Assembly (NCBI RefSeq): GCF_005222225.1
Contig: NZ_CP036536.1
Span: 1,512,001 to 1,576,000 of the forward strand
Source of the DNA: Salinimonas lutimaris
Lineage (GTDB): Bacteria > Pseudomonadota > Gammaproteobacteria > Enterobacterales > Alteromonadaceae
Direction: 5' to 3'
DNA: 64,000 nucleotides
The position numbers and the translations under genes are program-made. Below, one piece after another: positions 58,400-64,000 of the stretch; position 1 is the stretch's first letter, and every line of letters starts with the position of its first letter. The notes below the pieces were generated by a model. It was not told the DNA's origin, searched no databases, and saw only the letters and a list, made by a program, of their open reading frames with translations.

Positions 58400-59521
58400 T
58401 TAGTCAGAGGGAGAGAGCCACAATGTACCCGCTTGCTGATCCAGAGAAAAAATAAACCGGCCCAGCACGTTCATACCCAGTAAGCCGTCTACATCATCCA
58501 GTTGGGCAACCGGTAATACAAACACCCTGACGTTGGTCATCTGATAGCTTCCCAGACTCAGCCTGTCCAGCTCTATCAGGGCTGCTTCAGCCGGCCCGCC
58601 AGCGGTATGAATTGTAAAGTTACCCACAAATCGGGTTGTCGTGCGCTGGCTGAGTCTGTTAAAAGCCGCCTGGGTGATTGCCGTACGGGTGGCGCCGGTA
58701 TCCAGCAGCAATTGTGCTGGCTGACGATTAAGCTGAACCGGTACAATAAAATGTACACCCTGTCTGACCAGAGAAACCGGTTCTCCCCGGCGGGCAACCT
58801 CAGATTGCTGCTGCGCCGTTGTAGCTGTCCGCGATGGGGCGTCAGGTAGGGCGAACTGCTGTCGAATCCGCTGGGCACGTGAGTCATCATAATCCAGAGC
58901 AGCCAGCGCACTTTCCATCGCGCTGTATCTGGCCTGCTTTCCATAGGCGGTAGCCAGCCACAATGCATAATCTGCCTGTAATGGATCGCGCTGCACTAAT
59001 GGCTCCAGAAAAACCGCCATAGCATCCCAGCTACCAGCGCGTTTTAACTGCTCCAGGGCATCTTCCACCAGGTTGTCTCGCTTGCCAATAACCTGCCGGG
59101 TCTGCGCTGCGCTCAATGGGTAATCCAGCAGGTTATAATAATGCAGTACCACATCGCTTAGCGCCGCAGTATGCCTGAGCAGGCGGGCTTCAAGCATCAA
59201 CAGGACAAAATTATCCGGTGACTGCCGCAATGCCTGCTGTAGCCGTTGTTGCGCCTGGGCGTAGTCACCGCTTTCAAGCAATGCAGTTATTGCGCTGATT
59301 GCGATTGCTTTAGTGTGTTTAGACGTGGTGGCCGTTTGTTGCGATGCGCCGTTACTGGTTGCGGGGGCGGTACTATGATGAGGATTTGCTATTGATGTAT
59401 TTACAGAAACCGCAGATGATTCATCGGATGTAGGTGAAGGCAGAATATTGCGCCACTGATACACATTCAGCGCCAGCGAACCGGCCAGTGCCAGCGCCAG
59501 TCCGATACTAAGTTTATTCAC
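58400..59521 (-). CDS. Membrane-anchored retropepsin-like aspartic protease with helical repeats
   Basis: A 373-residue protein with an N-terminal membrane anchor (KLSIGLALALAGSLALNVYQW). A Ser/Thr-rich linker is followed by TPR-like helical repeats (ALLESGDYAQAQQRLQQALRQSPDNFVLLMLEARLL and onwards, about residues 75-230). The C-terminal domain is retropepsin-like (about 255-373), with QLLLDTGATRTAIT as the catalytic D-T/S-G motif and DVDGLLGMNVLGRFIFSLD as the partner motif. The domain should act as a homodimer and face the periplasm. The GTG start lies 10 nt after the thioesterase stop. Substrates are unknown. Confidence 0.82.
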   Translation of the reverse strand: MNKLSIGLALALAGSLALNVYQWRNILPSPTSDESSAVSVNTSIANPHHSTAPATSNGASQQTATTSKHTKAIAISAITALLESGDYAQAQQRLQQALRQSPDNFVLLMLEARLLRHTAALSDVVLHYYNLLDYPLSAAQTRQVIGKRDNLVEDALEQLKRAGSWDAMAVFLEPLVQRDPLQADYALWLATAYGKQARYSAMESALAALDYDDSRAQRIRQQFALPDAPSRTATTAQQQSEVARRGEPVSLVRQGVHFIVPVQLNRQPAQLLLDTGATRTAITQAAFNRLSQRTTTRFVGNFTIHTAGGPAEAALIELDRLSLGSYQMTNVRVFVLPVAQLDDVDGLLGMNVLGRFIFSLDQQAGTLWLSPSD

Positions 59522-59531
59522 CAGCGCCCGC

Positions 59532-59978
59532 TCACAGGGAGATACTCGCGTTGCCGTACACCTGACAAAATATCTGTGGCATACGTTTTGGCGCACCACT
59601 GGTCAGACTGGTGCAGACAAATTGGGTGGTGGCGTTGAATACCGATTTTTCGCGGCGCGGGCAGACAAACTGAAACTCCCTGACCAGCGACAGGCGACTA
59701 TCACAATGAACTATCCAGGTGGCACAAACCAGCGTGTCGCCTTCATGACAGGCTTGCAGGTAATTCAGTTCGTGGCGTTTAATCACCATGGCCCGGTCCA
59801 GTTCCCGGTAATCATCCAGGGTCAGACCAAGTGCATTAGTATGCGCCCAGGCGGTTTTTTCCAGCTGAGTCAGATACGCCACATTATTGACATGGCCATA
59901 ATGGTCAATATCACCCGGGCCTATCTTCCAGTCAGTGGTAAACGGGTCGGCGTGATGCCACAGGGCTGTGTTATTCAT
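59532..59978 (-). CDS. Acyl-CoA thioesterase (hotdog fold, 4HBT type)
   Basis: A 148-residue single hotdog domain. KIGPGDIDHYGHVNNVAYLTQLEKTAWAHTNALGL has the D-x-x-x-H-V-N-N motif with the catalytic aspartate. AMVIKRHELNYLQACHEGDTLVCATWIV follows, as in 4-hydroxybenzoyl-CoA thioesterase/YbgC-like enzymes. It hydrolyses an acyl-CoA or acyl-ACP thioester; the chain preference is unknown. I used ATG 59978; a TTG at 59996 is also in frame. It is the first gene of a pair with the retropepsin-like gene, downstream of a repeat cluster. Confidence 0.88.
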   Translation of the reverse strand: MNNTALWHHADPFTTDWKIGPGDIDHYGHVNNVAYLTQLEKTAWAHTNALGLTLDDYRELDRAMVIKRHELNYLQACHEGDTLVCATWIVHCDSRLSLVREFQFVCPRREKSVFNATTQFVCTSLTSGAPKRMPQIFCQVYGNASISL

Positions 59979-60069
59979 AAATTCTGGTACAGGCAACTTT
60001 GCTCATAGTTCTACCATTAACCACCGCGCAGGCGCAATGGCAGAGTGACTGTCCATACATATCAGTAAA

Positions 60070-60184
60070 AGTGACTGTCCAGCATTCTCCATTCAGTACT
60101 ATGAAAGTGAACAGTATGAAAGTGACTGTCCACTAAGTGCATTACCAAAGTGCATTTAGCAACAACAGAACGAGTGACTGTCCA
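60070..60184. repeat. Duplicated block, copy A
   Basis: This 115-bp block recurs exactly 210 bp later at 60280-60394 with about five substitutions. Each copy has three GTGACTGTCC motifs at the same internal spacing (51 and 52 nt). Confidence 0.92.
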
Positions 60185-60279
60185 CGATGGAATAGGATGG
60201 CTCACACAGGCGGTTGCGTGACTACCCACGACGGGGAGTCCAATATAACAAGTAGAGTATGTGACTGTCCGGGAGGAAA

Positions 60280-60394
60280 AGTGACTGTCCAGCATTCTCC
60301 ATTCAGTACTATGAAAGTGAACAATATGAAAGTGACTGTCCACTAAGTGCATTACCAAAGTGCCGTTAGCAACAACAGAATAAGTGACTGTCCA
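60280..60394. repeat. Duplicated block, copy B
   Basis: This is the second copy of the 115-bp block. Differences from copy A cluster in ACAATATG (A has ACAGTATG), GTGCCGTTAGC (A has GTGCATTTAGC) and GAATAAG (A has GAACGAG). Confidence 0.92.
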
Positions 60395-60485
60395 TCAGTT
60401 GATACAGCGTAGCCTTGTGAGGCCGGTTTTGATAGACTCCGGCCAGTTTAAACAGACGTATCAGGTAAACAGGCGCGTGCAGCAG

Positions 60486-61052
60486 ATGGCGAATTTCGAG
60501 GTAAACGGGCAAGCTTTTGATAATGATCCCCAGGTGGATATATTGATGGCGCTGTTTGATAAAACCTTTTACCAAAGCTTCAATACCCGGTTGATTCGCG
60601 GTGAAGATGAACCTGTGTATTTGCCGGCCAGCGCAGCGGTGCCTTATCATCAGATTGTGTTTGCTCATGGTTTTTTTTCCAGCGCGCTGCATGAAATTGC
60701 GCACTGGTGTATTGCTGGCGCCAGACGTCGGTTGCTGGAAGATTATGGCTACTGGTATTGCCCAGACGGGCGTGATGCCAGTCAGCAGGCAAAGTTTGAG
60801 CAGGTGGAGGTACGTCCGCAGGCTATTGAATGGGCGCTGGCGGTGGCGGCTGGTCGTCGCTTTCAGGTCAGTACTGACAATCTGAACGGGGCCGAGCCGG
60901 ATCGCGAAGGCTTTACGCGGGCGGTCAGAGCGCAGCTTAACGACTATCTGGCCTCCGGCTTTCCGCCGCGGGCCCAGATGTTTATCGATGCCCTGCGACA
61001 AACATTTAATACCAGTGCACAGGCGCTGATTACACAGGCGCAGGCTGCATGA
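60486..61052 (+). CDS. epmC: Elongation factor P hydroxylase EpmC
   Basis: A 188-residue enzyme that hydroxylates the lysylated lysine of elongation factor P, completing the modification begun by EpmA and EpmB. The body is very like E. coli YfcM: LFDKTFYQSFNTRLIRGEDEPVYLPASAAVPYHQIVFAHGFFSSALHEIAHWCIAGARRRLLEDYGYWYCPDGRDA. ALHEIAHWC is a metal-binding HExxH motif. The start is uncertain; ATG 60486 is my choice. The frame is open to 60384, but that reaches into the repeat cluster, so the longer form is unlikely. It overlaps the next gene by 4 nt. Confidence 0.93.
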   Translation: MANFEVNGQAFDNDPQVDILMALFDKTFYQSFNTRLIRGEDEPVYLPASAAVPYHQIVFAHGFFSSALHEIAHWCIAGARRRLLEDYGYWYCPDGRDASQQAKFEQVEVRPQAIEWALAVAAGRRFQVSTDNLNGAEPDREGFTRAVRAQLNDYLASGFPPRAQMFIDALRQTFNTSAQALITQAQAA

Positions 61053-62182
61053 AAATGAAACCGGTATTTAAACTTGGTGTATTAGTCAATCCCTTTGCCG
61101 GCATCGGCGGCGCACTGGCCCTAAAAGGCAGCGACGGCGCTCAGATTCGTGCGCAGGCGCTGGCCATGGGAGCACAACAGCTGGCGCCGGAAAAAATGGC
61201 CCGGGCACTGTCGGATATTGCCGCTTGCGGACTCGACGTGCAGGTGTACACCGCTGCCGGTGACATGGGCGAACATAGCTGTGTTCAGGCTGGCCTTGCC
61301 TGCGAAGTGGTGTTTACCCCAGAGGCAGCTCAAACCGAAGCCAGCGATACCCAGGCGGCCGCCACAGCACTGCTGGCGTATAACCTTGACTTACTGGTAT
61401 TTGCCGGGGGCGACGGCACAGCACGAAACCTGTGCGATGTTATTGGCAATAAAGTTCCTGTGCTGGGCGTACCGGCGGGCTGCAAAATTCACTCGGGTGT
61501 GTATGCTGTGACCCCGGGCGCTGCAGCCAGGGTTATTACCCTGATGGCACGCGGTGAACTGGTTAGTCAGTTTGACGCTGAAGTGCGCGATATTGATGAG
61601 GATGCCTTCCGGCAGGGTAAGGTACAGGCACGTCATTATGGCGAGATGCGGGTTCCTCATGAACTGCAGTATATCCAGGCGGTTAAAATGGGCGGCCGGG
61701 AGCATGATGAACTGGTGCTGGATGACATTGCAGCGTATGTCAGCGAGATGCTCGACGATGACGAAGAGCGCTTTTATGTCATGGGCTCCGGCTCGACGGT
61801 GGCCGCCATTATGGACGCCGCAGGGCTGGACAATACCCTGCTGGGTGTGGATGTGGTTCACCAGGGGCAAGTGGTGGCAAGCGATGTGACCGCCACGCAG
61901 CTGCTTGATATAACATGCGGCAAGCCTACCCGGCTGGTGATTACGTTAATTGGTGGTCAGGGTCATATTCTTGGTCGTGGTAATCAGCAGCTCAGTCCAG
62001 CGTTCATCCGACAACTGGGCAAGGAAAATATGCTGGTGGTTGCCACCAAAGCAAAATTACAGGCGCTGGAAGGACGGCCACTCAGGCTGGACTCTGGCGA
62101 CAGCGACTTAGACTCACTGCTGGCCGGCAGTGTTCAGGTCATAACAGGTTATCAGGATAAAGTGCTTTATCCTGCGATATAG
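61049..62182 (+). CDS. ATP-NAD kinase-like protein
   Basis: A 377-residue protein of the NAD kinase/diacylglycerol kinase superfamily. LGVLVNPFAGIGG is the N-terminal strand-loop, and LLVFAGGDGTARNLCDVIGNKVPVLGVPAGCKIHSGVYAVTP contains the GGDGT nucleotide-binding motif. FYVMGSGSTVAAIMDAAGLDNTLLGVDVVHQGQVV belongs to the C-terminal beta domain. It is longer than PpnK and resembles the AcoX/COG3199 group, whose substrate is not established. The start overlaps the epmC stop (ATGA), and yfcL follows after 8 nt, so the three are an operon. Confidence 0.85.
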   Translation: MKMKPVFKLGVLVNPFAGIGGALALKGSDGAQIRAQALAMGAQQLAPEKMARALSDIAACGLDVQVYTAAGDMGEHSCVQAGLACEVVFTPEAAQTEASDTQAAATALLAYNLDLLVFAGGDGTARNLCDVIGNKVPVLGVPAGCKIHSGVYAVTPGAAARVITLMARGELVSQFDAEVRDIDEDAFRQGKVQARHYGEMRVPHELQYIQAVKMGGREHDELVLDDIAAYVSEMLDDDEERFYVMGSGSTVAAIMDAAGLDNTLLGVDVVHQGQVVASDVTATQLLDITCGKPTRLVITLIGGQGHILGRGNQQLSPAFIRQLGKENMLVVATKAKLQALEGRPLRLDSGDSDLDSLLAGSVQVITGYQDKVLYPAI

Positions 62183-62190
62183 GAGAAGAT

Positions 62191-62490
62191 ATGCAGACCG
62201 CACCGCTGGCTGACAACAGCTTTATGCAGCAATCCCAACATATTGAACAGGCCCTGGACGCTGTGGTGGACCATGGTAACGACGACGAGCTTTTTATTGC
62301 CAGCTATCTGCAGGGGCATTTTGCTGTTATCTCCAAACCACTGGAAATGGATGAGCAGGCCAGCCTGGCTAAGCTTAATGACGCTGTGACCGCCAGTCTG
62401 GCTGATGCCTTTGCCAATAACGAACTGGAAGCAGATGACCAGCAAAAGGTGCATGCATTGTGGCAGCGCCTGGTTGAGCAGGCTGCCTGA
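62191..62490 (+). CDS. yfcL: YfcL-family protein
   Basis: A 99-residue small, acidic, helical protein similar to E. coli YfcL: IEQALDAVVDHGNDDELFIASYLQGHFAVI and VTASLADAFANNELEADDQQKVHALWQRLVEQA. The function is unknown. In E. coli yfcL and yfcM (epmC) are neighbours; here an NAD-kinase-like gene lies between them. AGGAGA precedes the ATG. Confidence 0.88.
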   Translation: MQTAPLADNSFMQQSQHIEQALDAVVDHGNDDELFIASYLQGHFAVISKPLEMDEQASLAKLNDAVTASLADAFANNELEADDQQKVHALWQRLVEQAA

Positions 62491-62511
62491 ATAAACCTTG
62501 CTGACCGTTGT

Positions 62512-62535
62512 ACAGCGGCATCCCCTTGCCGCTGT
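62512..62535 (+). terminator. Hairpin after yfcL
   Basis: ACAGCGGCA and TGCCGCTGT form a 9-bp perfect stem with a TCCCCT loop. The tail is C/T-mixed rather than a pure T run, so it is a moderate terminator. Confidence 0.6.
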
Positions 62536-62648
62536 CAGCCTCTTCGCTTCTTGCTTTGCCATCCTACCGGCACCGGCGTGCCATCAGTGTGCGTCATGTT
62601 ATTGTCGCTCGTTACGCAGATGTTTGTTATTTAAGTAAATTACATCAG

Positions 62649-62663
62649 TGGTATAAATCTTGC
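62649..62663 (+). promoter_or_regulatory. Sigma-54-like promoter of the FlgO genes
   Basis: TGGTATAAATCTTGC has GG and GC separated by 10 nt, as in the -24/-12 consensus TGGCACNNNNNTTGC. A start near 62675 would leave about 27 nt before the ATG at 62702. Sigma-54 control fits polar-flagellar class III genes. Confidence 0.6.
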
Positions 62664-62701
62664 GGTAGCAGTCTCCAGACACACCTTTTTGACGCAGACT
62701 T

Positions 62702-63322
62702 ATGACCTACTTATCTTTTTATCGTGCGGTACTTTTGAGTGTTGTGCTGGGCAGTTTTCTCAGTGCCTGTACATCTGTGCCTGACGAGCCGATTGAATCG
62801 CAGTCGGTCAGAATTCCGGTAAACCAACTGGGTAATTCGGAGTATCAGACCTACCTATTGGCTAATGAGCTGTTTGCCGGCACCCGGCCAGCCCGGCATG
62901 CACGCTACGCTGTGACCGGTTTTGTACCGGTAGGCTCGATGGAGTTTGATGGCGAGGAGCAGCGCCCGCTTATGATGCTGGGACATCAGCTGGAGCAGGG
63001 GCTGATTACTGAAGCAACAAAAAGAGGCTTTACCGCTCAAGAGTTTAAGCTGACGAACGATATAATAATCAGTGATGATAGCGACAGAGTGTTATCGCGC
63101 CATATTGCACAGTTATCCGGACTGGACCGGGTAGATTTTTATATCACCGGTACCCTGGTGCACCAACAGGATGGTGCCATGGTGAACGCCCGGATAATTG
63201 ATGCCAGAACCAAAGACATAGTGGCTGCCGCAACCCGCTTTTTCCCGGCCGGGTTATTTTGGGAGCAGGAACAGGTCACCAGCCGTAACGGACGCCTGTA
63301 CAGAACAGAAGATGAGGGGTAG
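62702..63322 (+). CDS. FlgO-family outer membrane lipoprotein
   Basis: A 206-residue predicted lipoprotein. The signal peptide ends in the lipobox LSAC (Cys about residue 23). The FlgO-type domain follows: YAVTGFVPVGSMEFDGEEQRPLMMLGHQLEQGLITEATKRGFTAQEF, then RVDFYITGTLVHQQDGAMVNARIIDARTKDIVAAATRFFP. In Vibrio, FlgO and FlgP are outer membrane proteins needed for polar-flagellum stability and motility. A second protein of the same family is encoded 6 nt downstream. A sigma-54-like promoter precedes it. Confidence 0.85.
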   Translation: MTYLSFYRAVLLSVVLGSFLSACTSVPDEPIESQSVRIPVNQLGNSEYQTYLLANELFAGTRPARHARYAVTGFVPVGSMEFDGEEQRPLMMLGHQLEQGLITEATKRGFTAQEFKLTNDIIISDDSDRVLSRHIAQLSGLDRVDFYITGTLVHQQDGAMVNARIIDARTKDIVAAATRFFPAGLFWEQEQVTSRNGRLYRTEDEG

Positions 63323-63328
63323 GGAATA

Positions 63329-64000
63329 ATGATAACGCGATATCTGATGCTCGGTAGCCTGATACTGGCCACCACTGCCTGTACCACTGTTGAGCACGAC
63401 CCGACGGATCGTGGCACGGTGTCTGATGCCGGTTCACTGGATATTGTGGATGTTCAGGCCATTGACCGGCACAGCGCTCAGCAAAGACCTGACGATGAGG
63501 CGGACAGCTTTGGAGCGGTAGGACAGCCCCGGCTCTATTCCAGTGTGCAGGGGGCTTACAAGGGCCGGCCGCTGACCCGGCATGTGGGCGACTATGTCAA
63601 AAATCTGACTCAGGATCTGATCTCCAATATGGAATACGTGACCAGCAAAACGCCGGTGGCGGTGACCAATTTTGCGCTGCTTGACTCAGACTTACAGCAA
63701 ACCGATCTGCTTGGCCGTCAGATGTCAGAGTCGTTTATGCACGAATTGCATAAATTCCGTATCCCGGTGCTGGATTATAAAGCCACCGACTACATTCGTG
63801 TTACCGGCGACGGGGATTTTTTACTGTCCCGGGATTATTTAGATCTGAACAGTTCGCTGCCCATTGAATATGTGCTGACCGGTACCATGGCAAAACATCA
63901 GGGCGGGGTGCTGGTCAATGCCCGTATTCTGGGCATTGAGTCGCGGGCGGTAGTGGCCAGTGCACAAACCCTTATCCCGTTTTATGTGGTAGATGCGCTG
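63329..64000 (+). CDS. FlgO-family outer membrane lipoprotein, 3' end cut by window
   Basis: 224 codons are visible with no stop before the window edge. The start ATG 63329 follows AGGGGTAGGGA. A signal peptide ends at lipobox TTAC (Cys about residue 18). After a disordered Asp/Gln-rich linker comes the FlgO domain: GDYVKNLTQDLISNMEYV, VAVTNFALLDSDLQQTDLLGRQMSESFMHELHKFRIPVLDYK and YVLTGTMAKHQGGVLVNARILGIESRAVVASAQTLIP. The closing GTxxxxxxGVLVNARI pattern is shared with the preceding gene, so the two are paralogues, probably co-transcribed. This one resembles Vibrio FlgO more closely in the domain start. Confidence 0.85.
   Translation, partial: MITRYLMLGSLILATTACTTVEHDPTDRGTVSDAGSLDIVDVQAIDRHSAQQRPDDEADSFGAVGQPRLYSSVQGAYKGRPLTRHVGDYVKNLTQDLISNMEYVTSKTPVAVTNFALLDSDLQQTDLLGRQMSESFMHELHKFRIPVLDYKATDYIRVTGDGDFLLSRDYLDLNSSLPIEYVLTGTMAKHQGGVLVNARILGIESRAVVASAQTLIPFYVVDAL

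Larger units (their letters stand above)
60044..60394. repeat. Cluster of GTGACTGTCC motifs
   Basis: Eight exact copies of GTGACTGTCC begin at 60045, 60071, 60122, 60174, 60261, 60281, 60332 and 60384. Seven of them read AGTGACTGTCCA, and a degenerate GTGACTACCCA lies at 60218-60228. All are in the same orientation and fill the gap between the thioesterase and epmC genes. Spacing is irregular (26, 51, 52, 87, 20, 51, 52 nt), so it is not a CRISPR array. The region has no credible gene. Confidence 0.9.

Noticed and set aside
60062..60358. 98-codon minus-strand open frame in the repeat region, with repeated VDSHFH segments
   Set aside because: Its repetition comes wholly from the GTGACTGTCC motif and the duplicated block. 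It has no ribosome site or family resemblance.
60044..60394. Possible CRISPR array
   Set aside because: The repeat is only 10-12 bp, spacing varies from 20 to 87 nt, 'spacers' are themselves duplicated and no cas genes are nearby.

Overview
The window reads as ordinary chromosome of a marine gammaproteobacterium of the Alteromonas type. This is inferred from protein resemblance and gene order only, since no rRNA or tRNA gene is present. Supporting signs are two large TonB-dependent receptors, an IbpA-like Hsp20 family, FlgO-type flagellar lipoproteins behind a sigma-54-like promoter, and E. coli-like gene order in several blocks: hisLGDCBHAF(IE), yoaA-tsaB-slp-fadD-rnd, ycgL-ycgM-ycgN, fadR/nhaB-dsbB and epmC-yfcL. 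I see no phage, insertion sequence, CRISPR array or plasmid function. Coding density is high and most genes end at recognisable intrinsic terminators.

Layout. 1-3.8 kb: 3' half of htpG, adk, a MAPEG-like membrane protein overlapping a D-threonine aldolase/D-serine dehydratase-like gene. 3.8-9.3 kb: two TonB-dependent receptors on the minus strand. 9.5-11.3 kb: three Hsp20 genes, each preceded by the same hairpin that buries its ribosome binding site and has the form of a ROSE RNA thermometer. 11.3-12 kb: an extra signal peptidase I. 12.1-19.4 kb: a complete histidine operon with a 14-codon leader peptide (five consecutive His codons) and an attenuator. 19.6-27 kb: single genes, including a secreted TonB-C domain protein, a SYLF lipoprotein, a PACE efflux protein divergent from a LysR regulator, a TraB/GumN protein, a TSUP permease and a cytoplasmic GH13 enzyme. 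27-34.6 kb: a ten-gene Mrp/Mbh-type cation/proton antiporter operon with three different NuoL/M/N-like subunits and nearly every junction overlapping by 4 nt.

34.7-45.1 kb: yoaA helicase, tsaB, an Slp lipoprotein, an alpha/beta hydrolase, fadD with a predicted FadR site, rnd, ycgL, a lytic transglycosylase, an FAH-family enzyme and ycgN. 45.1-49.1 kb: a GNAT enzyme, dsbB, nhaB, and divergent fadR with a FadR box over its own promoter. 49.2-52.9 kb: a VOC protein, a protein that looks like a catalytically degenerate HD-GYP protein, and a GMC oxidoreductase. 52.8-56.5 kb: a TetR regulator divergent from a dienoyl-CoA isomerase/2,4-dienoyl-CoA reductase pair; the two promoters share one palindrome. 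56.5-60 kb: an OYE enzyme, a DJ-1/PfpI protein, a retropepsin-like protein and a thioesterase. 60.0-60.4 kb: a cluster of eight GTGACTGTCC motifs within a duplicated 115-bp block. 60.5-64 kb: epmC, an ATP-NAD kinase-like gene, yfcL and two FlgO-family lipoproteins, the last cut by the window edge.

How parts fit together: fadR, fadD, the dienoyl-CoA isomerase/reductase pair and the thioesterase form a fatty-acid theme. Hsp20, HtpG and perhaps the extra signal peptidase form a proteostasis theme. The Mrp-like complex and NhaB are two separate Na+/H+ exchange systems, as expected for a marine cell.
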